This document shows positions 1-5,466 of a stretch of 6,379 nt of DNA, one piece after another; position 1 is the first letter of the stretch, and every line of letters starts with the position of its first letter. The DNA is from Sedimenticola sp. (GTDB lineage: Bacteria; Pseudomonadota; Gammaproteobacteria; Chromatiales; Chromatiaceae), in assembly GCA_027038775.1 (NCBI GenBank), contig JALWGP010000312.1, forward strand, positions 1,875 to 8,253, in the 5' to 3' direction. A program made the position numbers and the translations under genes. The notes beneath the pieces are model-generated. The model was not told the origin of the DNA. It searched no databases and saw only the letters and a program-made list of their open reading frames with translations.

Positions 1-747
1 GCGGAGGGCGACACCAGCCTCTCCGGTGGCGTGCGCCGGCTGGCGGCCCGCGGCAGGGCCCTGGCCCTGGAGGTGGGCGGCGGTTTCTGGTGCGACCTGG
101 ACGACGAGGCGGCCCTGGAACGGGCGGAGAAGGCCCTGCTGGCGCGTGCCCGCGGCAAGGACCGGGACGGGCCGGTGTCGCGCTGGCTCAACCGGCCCCT
201 CTCCATCCGCCTCTCCCGGTGGCTGGCGCGGCTGCCGGTGACGCCCAACCAGATCTCCCTCTTCAGCTTCGGGCTCTCGCTGGCGGCCGCCGGGCTCTTC
301 ATGCTGGGCGGCTACCCGGCCCTGGCGGCGGGGGGCGTGCTGGCCCAGGTGGCCTCCATCGTCGCCGCCTGCCACGGCGAGATCGCCCGGCTCAAGCACC
401 TGGGCAGCGACTACGGCGGCTGGCTGGACGCGGTGCTGGACCGCTACGCCGACGCCTTCCTGCTCTTCGGCCTCACCTGGCACCTGCTGCACGCAGGTGG
501 GGGTGACGCCGCCCTGGTGGCGGGGTTCCTGGCCATCGTCGGCTCCTTCCTGGTGAGCTACACCGCCGACAAGTACGACGGTCTCATGCGCGAGCGGGGA
601 GGCAGCCGCTTCCGGATCGGCCGGGACGTGCGCGTCTTCGCCATCTTTCTCGGCGCCGTGCTGAACCAGGTCTTTGCCGTGCTGGTGCTCATCGCCGCGG
701 TGATGAACCTGGAGACCCTGCGCCGGCTGGTGGTCTGCCGTGGATAG
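1..747 (+). CDS. Nucleotidyltransferase/CDP-alcohol phosphatidyltransferase fusion, 5' partial
   Basis: The frame is open from the left edge, so the start is outside the window; 248 residues are present, ending at a TAG. Residues about 1-45 look like the tail of a MobA-like sugar-nucleotide transferase domain (FWCDLDDEAALERAEKAL, the usual W-D-x-D-x-x-E-D-L type ending). From residue 80 (VTPNQIS) a CDP-alcohol phosphatidyltransferase domain follows with about five hydrophobic segments (roughly 85-104, 105-123, 149-162, 168-186, 213-237). This order resembles the bifunctional inositol-phosphate cytidylyltransferase/DIPP synthase type, which moves a phospho-alcohol from a CDP carrier at the inner membrane; the substrate here cannot be read from sequence. 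The signature keeps G126, A129-R130, G139, D143 and D147, but the first two metal-binding aspartates are replaced by A122 and H125. It overlaps the next gene by 8 bp. The family call is firm; activity is uncertain. Confidence 0.85.
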   Translation, partial: AEGDTSLSGGVRRLAARGRALALEVGGGFWCDLDDEAALERAEKALLARARGKDRDGPVSRWLNRPLSIRLSRWLARLPVTPNQISLFSFGLSLAAAGLFMLGGYPALAAGGVLAQVASIVAACHGEIARLKHLGSDYGGWLDAVLDRYADAFLLFGLTWHLLHAGGGDAALVAGFLAIVGSFLVSYTADKYDGLMRERGGSRFRIGRDVRVFAIFLGAVLNQVFAVLVLIAAVMNLETLRRLVVCRG

Positions 748-1297
748 CCTGGACTGTGCCGAGAAGCGTATCCTCGAGGTGGTGGCGCGTTCTCCGGTAC
801 CCGAGGATCCGCGCCACGCCGAAAACACCCTGGAGTGGCTGCTGCGGCTCGAGCTGTCGGCGGACCCGGCCCTGCGGCTGGCCGCCCTGGCCCACGACAT
901 CGAGCGGGCCCGCCCCGACCGGCTGCGACGCGAGGCCTTCGACGACTACGACGCCTTCAAGGCGGCCCACGCGCAGGAGGGAGCGCGCATCCTCGGGGAT
1001 CTGCTGCGCGGGTGCGGGGTGGAGGAAGCGGTGGCCCGGGAGGCCTGCCGCCTGGTGGAATGCCACGAGTCCGGCGGGGATCCGCGGTCGGACCTGCTGC
1101 GCGAGGCCGACAGCCTCTCCTTCTTCGAGGTGAACCTGCCCCTCTACCACGCCCGGGAGGGCGATGCCGAGACTCTGCGGCGCTGCCGCTGGGGCGTGGC
1201 GCGTCTCTCTTCCCGGGGCAGGGCGCTGCTGGGGTCGTGGCTGCCGGCCGATCCTGCGCTGGCGCGCATCGTGGAGCGGGCGTTGGGGAACCCCTGA
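740..1297 (+). CDS. HD-domain phosphohydrolase-like protein
   Basis: This 185-residue protein starts at a GTG that overlaps the end of the phosphatidyltransferase gene by 8 bp, which suggests translational coupling; no strong ribosome binding site is visible and no in-frame ATG lies nearby. It shows the ordered residues of an HD metal-dependent phosphohydrolase: H26, H52-D53 (LAHDIERA), H77, H109 and D124 (LREADSLSFFE). Such proteins usually hydrolyse phosphate esters or nucleotides with a bound metal pair. There is no signal peptide or membrane segment, so it is probably cytoplasmic. The substrate is unknown. The overlap hints that it acts in the same pathway as the upstream enzyme, but that is inference. 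The fold call is fairly firm; I do not recognise a named subfamily. Confidence 0.8.
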   Translation: MDSLDCAEKRILEVVARSPVPEDPRHAENTLEWLLRLELSADPALRLAALAHDIERARPDRLRREAFDDYDAFKAAHAQEGARILGDLLRGCGVEEAVAREACRLVECHESGGDPRSDLLREADSLSFFEVNLPLYHAREGDAETLRRCRWGVARLSSRGRALLGSWLPADPALARIVERALGNP

Positions 1298-1329
1298 CCT
1301 CGGCGGCTTTCCGAGCCCGTCACAGAACT

Positions 1330-1357
1330 TTTGCCCCGGCCCGTACGTCAGTACAAT
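1330..1357 (+). promoter_or_regulatory. Candidate sigma-70 promoter for prfB
   Basis: TACAAT (1352-1357) matches the -10 consensus at five of six positions. A weak -35 element, TTTTGC (1330-1335), lies 16 bp upstream. The segment is less G+C rich than its surroundings and lies about 40 bp before the prfB start. This is pattern matching only; the -35 is poor. Confidence 0.45.
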
Positions 1358-1385
1358 ACCCTGTTTCCGTTTTCCGTCTTTGCTC

Positions 1386-1391
1386 AGAGGA
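1386..1391 (+). promoter_or_regulatory. Ribosome binding site of prfB
   Basis: AGAGGA lies 4 nt before the ATG at 1396. It fixes the start of the short zero-frame segment of RF2, which is otherwise only 25 codons long and easily missed. Confidence 0.7.
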
Positions 1392-1395
1392 TTCC

Positions 1396-2494
1396 ATGCA
1401 GGAGATCAATCCCATCGTCAACAGGATCGCCGGCTTGAGGGGACGTTTGGAGTCCCTCAGGGGGTATCTTTGACTACGCTGGCAAGAAGGAACGGCTGAC
1501 CGAGGTCCTCGCCGAGCTGGAGGATCCCGAGGTCTGGAACGACCCGGAGCGCGCCCAGGCCCTGGGGCGCGAGCGCGCCCAGCTGGAGAACGTGGTGGAG
1601 GGCATCGACCGCATCTCCGCCGAGCTCGACGAGGCCGAGGAGCTGCTGGAGCTGTCGGCGGAGGAGGGCGACGAAGAGACGGTGGAGGCCGTCGCCGCCG
1701 ACGTGGACGCCTTCGAGAAGGAGGTGGAGGCGCTGGAGTTCCAGCGCATGTTCTCCGGCGAGATGGACGCCAACAACGCCTTCCTCGAGATCCAGGCCGG
1801 TTCCGGCGGCACCGAGGCCCAGGACTGGGCCGAGATGCTGCTGCGCATGTACCTGCGCTGGGGCGAGTCCCACGGCTTCAAGACCGAGCTCATGGAGGTG
1901 TCGCCCGGCGAGGTGGCGGGCATCAAGTCGGCCACGGTGAAGTTCGAGGGGCCCTACGCCTTCGGCTGGCTGCGCACCGAGACCGGCGTGCACCGGCTGG
2001 TGCGCAAGTCGCCCTTCGACTCGGGCAACCGGCGCCACACCTCCTTCGCCGCGGTCTTCGTCTCGCCCGAGATCGACGACTCGGTGCAGATCGACCTCAA
2101 CCCGGCGGACATCCGGGTGGACGTCTACCGCGCCTCGGGGGCCGGCGGCCAGCACGTGAACAAGACCGAGTCGGCGGTGCGACTGACGCACCTGCCCACC
2201 GGCATCGTGGTGCAGTGCCAGAACAGCCGCTCCCAGCACTCCAACAAGGAGCAGGCCATGAAGCAGCTCAAGGCCAAGCTCTACGAGCTGGAGATGCAGA
2301 AGCGGCGCGAGAGCCAGCAGGAGGTGGAAGAGAGCAAGGCCGACATCGGCTGGGGCAGCCAGATCCGCTCCTACGTGCTCGACCAGTCGCGCATCAAGGA
2401 CCTGCGCACCGGCGTGGAGGTGGGCAACACCCAGGCGGTGCTCGACGGGGGGCTGGATCCCTTCATCGAGGCGAGCCTCAAGAGCGGACTGTAG
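1396..2494 (+). CDS. prfB: Peptide chain release factor 2, with programmed +1 frameshift
   Basis: RF2 recognises UGA and UAA stop codons and triggers peptide release on the ribosome. Translation begins at ATG 1396, runs 25 codons to an in-frame TGA (1471-1473), and continues in the +1 frame from GAC at 1472; the coding segments are 1396-1470 and 1472-2494. The product is 365 residues, the same length as the E. coli protein. The stop-codon-reading tripeptide SPF is at residues 205-207 and the catalytic GGQ at 250-252, both at E. coli positions. Residue 246 is Ala, whereas E. coli K-12 has Thr. The C-terminus ([12 protein letters not shown]) is complete. The final TAG lies inside a REP-like repeat and can be read by RF1 but not RF2. 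Expression is probably autoregulated through the frameshift. Identity is essentially certain. Confidence 0.98.
1459..1474 (+). promoter_or_regulatory. Programmed +1 frameshift site of prfB
   Basis: The site reads AGGGGG (1459-1464), TAT, CTT, TGA, C (1474). The AGGGGG is the internal Shine-Dalgarno-like stimulator, three bases before the slippery CTT. The peptidyl-tRNA slips from CTT to TTT, and GAC is then read as Asp26. This is the classical arrangement: low RF2 lets the ribosome pause at UGA and shift, while high RF2 ends translation at codon 26. Confidence 0.97.
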
Positions 2495-2549
2495 GAGCGG
2501 CGTCCCCGCCGCGAATGTTTGAAATTCGGCCCGGGGGCGGGCCTCCTAC
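2491..2549 (+). repeat. REP-like palindromic repeat, copy 1 (complete, overlaps prfB stop)
   Basis: This 59-bp unit runs from GTAGGAG to CTCCTAC. It holds two perfect 6-bp hairpins: GCGGCG-TCCC-CGCCGC (2497-2512) and GGCCCG-GGGG-CGGGCC (2529-2544). The outer ends GTAGGA and TCCTAC are inverted repeats of each other, and the spacer is GAATGTTTGAAATTC. The TAG of GTAGGAG is the prfB stop codon. The GTAG foot beside a hairpin is typical of REP sequences mobilised by RAYT transposases; no such transposase is in the window. Confidence 0.9.
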
Positions 2550-2553
2550 AGGT

Positions 2554-2612
2554 GTAGGAGCGGCGCCCCCGCCGCGAACGTTCGAAATTCGGCCCGGGGG
2601 CGGGCCTCCTGC
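2554..2612 (+). repeat. REP-like palindromic repeat, copy 2 (complete)
   Basis: A 59-bp unit in the same orientation as copy 1, starting 63 bp after it with a 4-bp spacer between units. It differs from copy 1 at four positions: one in the first hairpin loop (C for T), two in the central spacer (GAACGTTCGAAATTC), and one in the right end (CTCCTGC). Both hairpin stems are unchanged. Confidence 0.9.
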
Positions 2613-2669
2613 AGGCAGAAACGCCCCCGGGGCCAGGACCCAACGATTTCCAATACAGACCAGAATTCA

Positions 2670-4154
2670 ATGAACGACAAGACCCAGGAAGAACACAAGC
2701 TCATCGCCCAGCGCCGCGAGAAGCTCAGGAAGCTGCGCGAACGGGGCATTCCCTTTCCCAATGACTTCCGGCGCAACGCGCTGGCCGGAGAGCTGCAGAA
2801 GGAGCTGGGCGACAAGTCGAAGGAGGAGCTCGAGGCGCTGGACCGTCGCGTCGCCGTGGCCGGCCGCATCATGGCCAAGCGCGGCCCCTTCCTGGTGATC
2901 CAGGACATGAGCGGCCGCATCCAGTTCTACGTGGACCGCAAGAAGCTGTCGAAAGAACTCCTCGACGAGATCAAGACCTGGGACATCGGCGACATCGTGG
3001 GCGGCGAGGGCCCGGTGCACAAGTCGGGCAAGGGCGACCTCTACGTCAATCTTGACAAGGCAGTGCTGCTCACCAAGTCGCTGCGCCCGTTGCCCGAGAA
3101 GTGGCACGGCCTGAGCGACACCGAACTGCGCTACCGTCAGCGCTACCTCGACCTCATCATGAATCCCGAGTCGCGGGAGGTCTTCCTGATGCGTTCGCGC
3201 ATCATCGACTACATCCGCGACTTCCTGAAGCAGCGCGGCTTCGTCGAGGTGGAGACCCCCATGATGCAGGTGATTCCCGGCGGCGCCACGGCGCGCCCCT
3301 TCGTCACCCACCACAACGCCCTGGACCTGCCGCTCTACCTGCGCATCGCGCCCGAGCTCTACCTGAAGCGGCTGGTGGTGGGCGGCTTCGAGAAGGTCTT
3401 CGAGATCAACCGCAACTTCCGCAACGAGGGGCTCTCCACGCGCCACAACCCCGAGTTCACCATGCTGGAGTTCTACGAGGCCTACGCCGACTACCACGAC
3501 CTCATGGACCTTACCGAGGAGCTGCTGCGCGGCATCGCCCGCGACATCAAGGGGACCACCGAGATCACCTACCAGGGCGAGACCTACGACTTCGGCAAGC
3601 CTTTCGCGCGCATGACGGTGAAGGAGGCCATCCTCCACTTCAATCCCGACATCCCGGCGGAGGACGTGGAGGACCGGGAGAAGGCGGCGGAGCACGCCCG
3701 GCGTCTCGGTATCGAGGTGAAGGAGAGCTGGGGGCTGGGCAAGATCCTCATCGAGATCTTCGAGAAGACGGTGGAGCACAACCTGAAGGATCCCACCTTC
3801 ATCACCGAGTATCCCACCGAGGTCTCGCCCCTGGCGCGGCGCAGCGACACCGATCCCTTCGTCACCGACCGCTTCGAGTTCTTCGTGGGCGGGCGCGAGA
3901 TCGCCAACGGCTTCTCCGAGCTCAACGACCCCGAGGACCAGGCCGAGCGCTTCCGCAGGCAGGTGGAGGAGAAGGAGGCGGGCGACGACGAGGCCATGCA
4001 CTTCGACGAGGACTACGTGCGCGCCCTGGAACACGGGCTGCCGCCCACGGCGGGCGAGGGCATCGGCATCGATCGGCTGGTGATGCTCTTCGCCGACGTG
4101 CCCTCCATTCGCGACGTGCTGTTCTTCCCGCACATGCGGCCGCGGGAATCGTAG
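2670..4154 (+). CDS. lysS: Lysyl-tRNA synthetase, class II
   Basis: This 494-residue cytoplasmic enzyme attaches lysine to tRNA(Lys) using ATP. The N-terminal OB-fold anticodon-binding domain covers about residues 60-145 ([22 protein letters not shown]). The class II catalytic core has motif 1 around G190-P197 (GFVEVETP), motif 2 at F250-R251-N252-E253 continuing to STRHNPEF, and motif 3 at G462-R469 (GEGIGIDR). Length and domain order are normal. The ATG at 2670 gives the expected N-terminus ([22 protein letters not shown]), although the ribosome binding site is weak. It lies 175 bp after prfB, a common proteobacterial pairing, with two REP-like units in the gap. No separate promoter is clear in 2613-2669, so co-transcription with prfB is likely. 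The TAG stop (4152-4154) is inside repeat copy 3. Class I LysRS is excluded by these motifs. Confidence 0.98.
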   Translation: MNDKTQEEHKLIAQRREKLRKLRERGIPFPNDFRRNALAGELQKELGDKSKEELEALDRRVAVAGRIMAKRGPFLVIQDMSGRIQFYVDRKKLSKELLDEIKTWDIGDIVGGEGPVHKSGKGDLYVNLDKAVLLTKSLRPLPEKWHGLSDTELRYRQRYLDLIMNPESREVFLMRSRIIDYIRDFLKQRGFVEVETPMMQVIPGGATARPFVTHHNALDLPLYLRIAPELYLKRLVVGGFEKVFEINRNFRNEGLSTRHNPEFTMLEFYEAYADYHDLMDLTEELLRGIARDIKGTTEITYQGETYDFGKPFARMTVKEAILHFNPDIPAEDVEDREKAAEHARRLGIEVKESWGLGKILIEIFEKTVEHNLKDPTFITEYPTEVSPLARRSDTDPFVTDRFEFFVGGREIANGFSELNDPEDQAERFRRQVEEKEAGDDEAMHFDEDYVRALEHGLPPTAGEGIGIDRLVMLFADVPSIRDVLFFPHMRPRES

Positions 4155-4208
4155 GAGCGGCGCCCCCGCCGCGAATGTTTGAAATTCGGCCCGGGGCGGG
4201 CCTCCCAC
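4151..4208 (+). repeat. REP-like palindromic repeat, copy 3 (complete, overlaps lysS stop)
   Basis: A 58-bp unit of the same family. The first hairpin is GCGGCG-CCCC-CGCCGC. The second, GGCCCG-GGG-CGGGCC, has a loop one G shorter than in copies 1 and 2 but an intact stem. The spacer GAATGTTTGAAATTC is identical to that of copy 1, and the right end is CTCCCAC. Its GTAG supplies the lysS TAG stop in the same phase as at prfB. Confidence 0.9.
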
Positions 4209-4210
4209 GG

Positions 4211-4244
4211 GTAGGAGCGGCGCCCCCGCCGCGAACATTTCGAA
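4211..4244 (+). repeat. REP-like repeat, copy 4 (left half only)
   Basis: Starts 60 bp after copy 3 with GTAGGAG and the intact first hairpin, then diverges in the spacer (GAACATTTCGAA). The second hairpin is absent, and the ribE ribosome binding site follows within a few bases. It is either a truncated unit or a single REP. Confidence 0.8.
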
Positions 4245-4254
4245 CGAGGAAGCC

Positions 4255-4261
4255 AGAGGAG
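4255..4261 (+). promoter_or_regulatory. Ribosome binding site of ribE
   Basis: AGAGGAG lies 9 nt before ATG 4271. It decides the ribE start in a frame that is open far upstream, through the repeats and into lysS. No room exists here for an FMN riboswitch. Confidence 0.7.
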
Positions 4262-4270
4262 CAACCAACC

Positions 4271-4933
4271 ATGTTCACCGGTATCATCCAGGCCATCGGC
4301 ACCGTGGAATCCCTCCAGTCCCGCGGTGGCGACGTGCGCCTGCGCATCCGCACCGGCAAGCTGGACCTCGACGATGTCCGGCTCGGCGACAGCATCGCCG
4401 TCAACGGCGTCTGCCTCACCGCGGTGGAGCTGCCCGGCGACGGCTTCGTGGCCGACGTCTCCCGCGAGACCCTCTCTCTCACCTCCCTCGGCAACCTGGA
4501 GCCCGGCAGCCCGGTGAACCTGGAGAAGGCCCTCACCCTGGCCACCCGCCTCGGCGGCCACCTGGTGAGCGGCCACGTGGACGGCCTGGGCACCGTCATC
4601 GACCGCCGCGAGGACGCCCGCTCGGTGCGCTTCACCATCGAGGCGCCCGCCGAGCTGGCCCGCTACATCGCCCACAAGGGCTCCATCACCGTGGACGGCA
4701 CCAGCCTCACGGTGAACGGCGTGGAGGGGGCCCGCTTCCACCTCAACATCGTGCCCCACACCCTGCAGGAGACCATCATGGACACCTACCAGGCGGGCAC
4801 CCGGGTCAACCTGGAAGTGGACCTGGTGGCGCGCTACCTGGAACGGCTGCTTCTGGGGGAGAAAGCGGCCGATCCCGAAAGTAGCGGCATCACCCTGGAG
4901 ACTCTCGCCCGGGCAGGCTTTGTCAACACCTGA
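4271..4933 (+). CDS. ribE: Riboflavin synthase, alpha subunit
   Basis: This enzyme converts two molecules of 6,7-dimethyl-8-ribityllumazine into riboflavin and a pyrimidinedione, the last step of riboflavin synthesis, as a cytoplasmic trimer. The 220-residue protein has the usual two homologous barrel halves: MFTGII with GDSIAVNGVCLT (40-50) and HLVSGHVDG (97-105) in the first, and KGSITVDGTSLTVN (136-149) with PHTLQETIM (162-170) in the second. F2, S41, C48 and H102 match functional positions of the E. coli enzyme; D184 probably corresponds to its D185. The start is set by the conserved MFTGII and a good ribosome binding site. The neighbours are not riboflavin genes, so it stands apart from any rib operon in this window. 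Some species use the symbol ribC for this gene. Confidence 0.97.
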   Translation: MFTGIIQAIGTVESLQSRGGDVRLRIRTGKLDLDDVRLGDSIAVNGVCLTAVELPGDGFVADVSRETLSLTSLGNLEPGSPVNLEKALTLATRLGGHLVSGHVDGLGTVIDRREDARSVRFTIEAPAELARYIAHKGSITVDGTSLTVNGVEGARFHLNIVPHTLQETIMDTYQAGTRVNLEVDLVARYLERLLLGEKAADPESSGITLETLARAGFVNT

Positions 4934-4970
4934 GCCGGCAGTCTGGCGACGAGCTGGCAGCCTGCGTGCC

Positions 4971-5252
4971 ATGTGGCCCTTTCGTCGAAAACCGCCGAGC
5001 CGGACGGTTCGGGCCAGCATCCGCTGGGAAGGGCGGGTGGCGGTCATCGACGTGCGCGGCCAGACCTGTCCCGGTTATCTGTTGGCCATCGACCGGGCCG
5101 TCGCCACTTTGCCGGACGGAACCGAGGCCCGGTTGCTCTCCAGTTATCCGCCCTGCGGCGAGGATGTGAAAGCCTGGTGCCGTGAAAGGGGCGTAGCCTT
5201 CCTTGGCGTCACGGTGGAAGAGGGAAACTGGGTGATCCGGATCCGCAAGTAG
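4971..5252 (+). CDS. TusA/SirA-like small protein (variant CPxP motif)
   Basis: This 93-residue protein fits the TusA fold: a first strand ending VIDVRGQTCP (D27, G30, C33-P34), a helix (YLLAIDRAVATLPDG), a second strand, a helix containing C62 and C70 (CGEDVKAWCRERGV), and a final strand pair ending WVIRIRK. TusA proteins carry sulfur as a persulfide on the Cys of CPxP, for tRNA thiolation or sulfur metabolism. Here the second Pro is missing (C33-P34-G35-Y36), while the reactive Cys remains. C70 aligns with a Cys that E. coli TusA also has. The first 20 residues (MWPFRRKPPSRT) form a short basic extension. It follows ribE by 37 bp and may be co-transcribed. A TTG at 4920, overlapping ribE, could give a 110-residue form; ATG 4971 is preferred because the fold begins soon after it, but neither start has a strong ribosome binding site. 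Confidence 0.75.
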   Translation: MWPFRRKPPSRTVRASIRWEGRVAVIDVRGQTCPGYLLAIDRAVATLPDGTEARLLSSYPPCGEDVKAWCRERGVAFLGVTVEEGNWVIRIRK

Positions 5253-5396
5253 GCGTTCTCGATAAGAAAGACTGCCATGGGTGGTTGTCAGGCGGGCATC
5301 CGGGTGAACCGAATCATGAGTGCCGTACTGTCCAGGGCGACCCATCCTGAAAGTGGAGGCCTCGCCCCGGAGACCTTGGCCTGCGCTCGATTCCTC
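5253..5396. other. Intergenic stretch between convergent genes, no gene seen
   Basis: The region lies between the TusA-like stop and the minus-strand terminator. I see no convincing coding frame, RNA gene or repeat. No U-tracted hairpin that could end + strand transcription is obvious. Confidence 0.5.
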
Positions 5397-5435
5397 AAAA
5401 AAATGACCTTCGGCGGCACCGCCTGCGCGAAGGTC
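5397..5435 (-). terminator. Rho-independent terminator of the substrate-binding protein gene
   Basis: Read on the minus strand, an 8-bp perfect stem (GACCTTCG at 5405-5412 pairing with CGAAGGTC at 5428-5435) is followed by AT and a run of seven T (5397-5403). A smaller internal GGCGG/CCGCC pairing could extend the structure. It lies 31 bp beyond the stop of the minus-strand gene. It has no U-tract in the + direction. Confidence 0.85.
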
Positions 5436-5466
5436 AAGGGAGGGAAGAGTCGGGCTCGCTTCGGCT

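Noticed and set aside
1299..1315. Small hairpin CTCGG/CCGAG just after the HD-domain gene, considered as a terminator.
   Set aside because: Only a 5-bp stem with a 7-base loop and no T-run directly after it.
2491..2612. Direct repeats considered as a CRISPR array.
   Set aside because: The spacer between units is only 4 bp, units are strongly palindromic and vary, and no cas gene is present; REP/BIME fits better.
2615..2669. Possible separate lysS promoter around AATACAG.
   Set aside because: No acceptable -35/-10 pair could be found with normal spacing, so co-transcription from prfB is the simpler reading.
2667..4268. Minus-strand open frame of 533 codons opposite lysS.
   Set aside because: Composition is that of an antisense shadow (Val/Leu/His/Glu rich) and it recognisably mirrors the lysS coding strand; no family resemblance.
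3101..4270. Long + strand open frame in the ribE frame running back through the repeats into lysS, as if ribE had a large N-terminal extension.
   Set aside because: It overlaps lysS in another frame, is low-complexity Arg/Ala/Gly/Pro sequence typical of high-G+C shadow frames, and ribE has a conserved MFTGII start with its own ribosome binding site.
4920..4970. TTG at 4920 as the start of the TusA-like gene, overlapping ribE by 14 bp.
   Set aside because: It would add 17 residues with no visible motif, and an ATG at 4971 lies just before the recognisable fold; kept only as an alternative.
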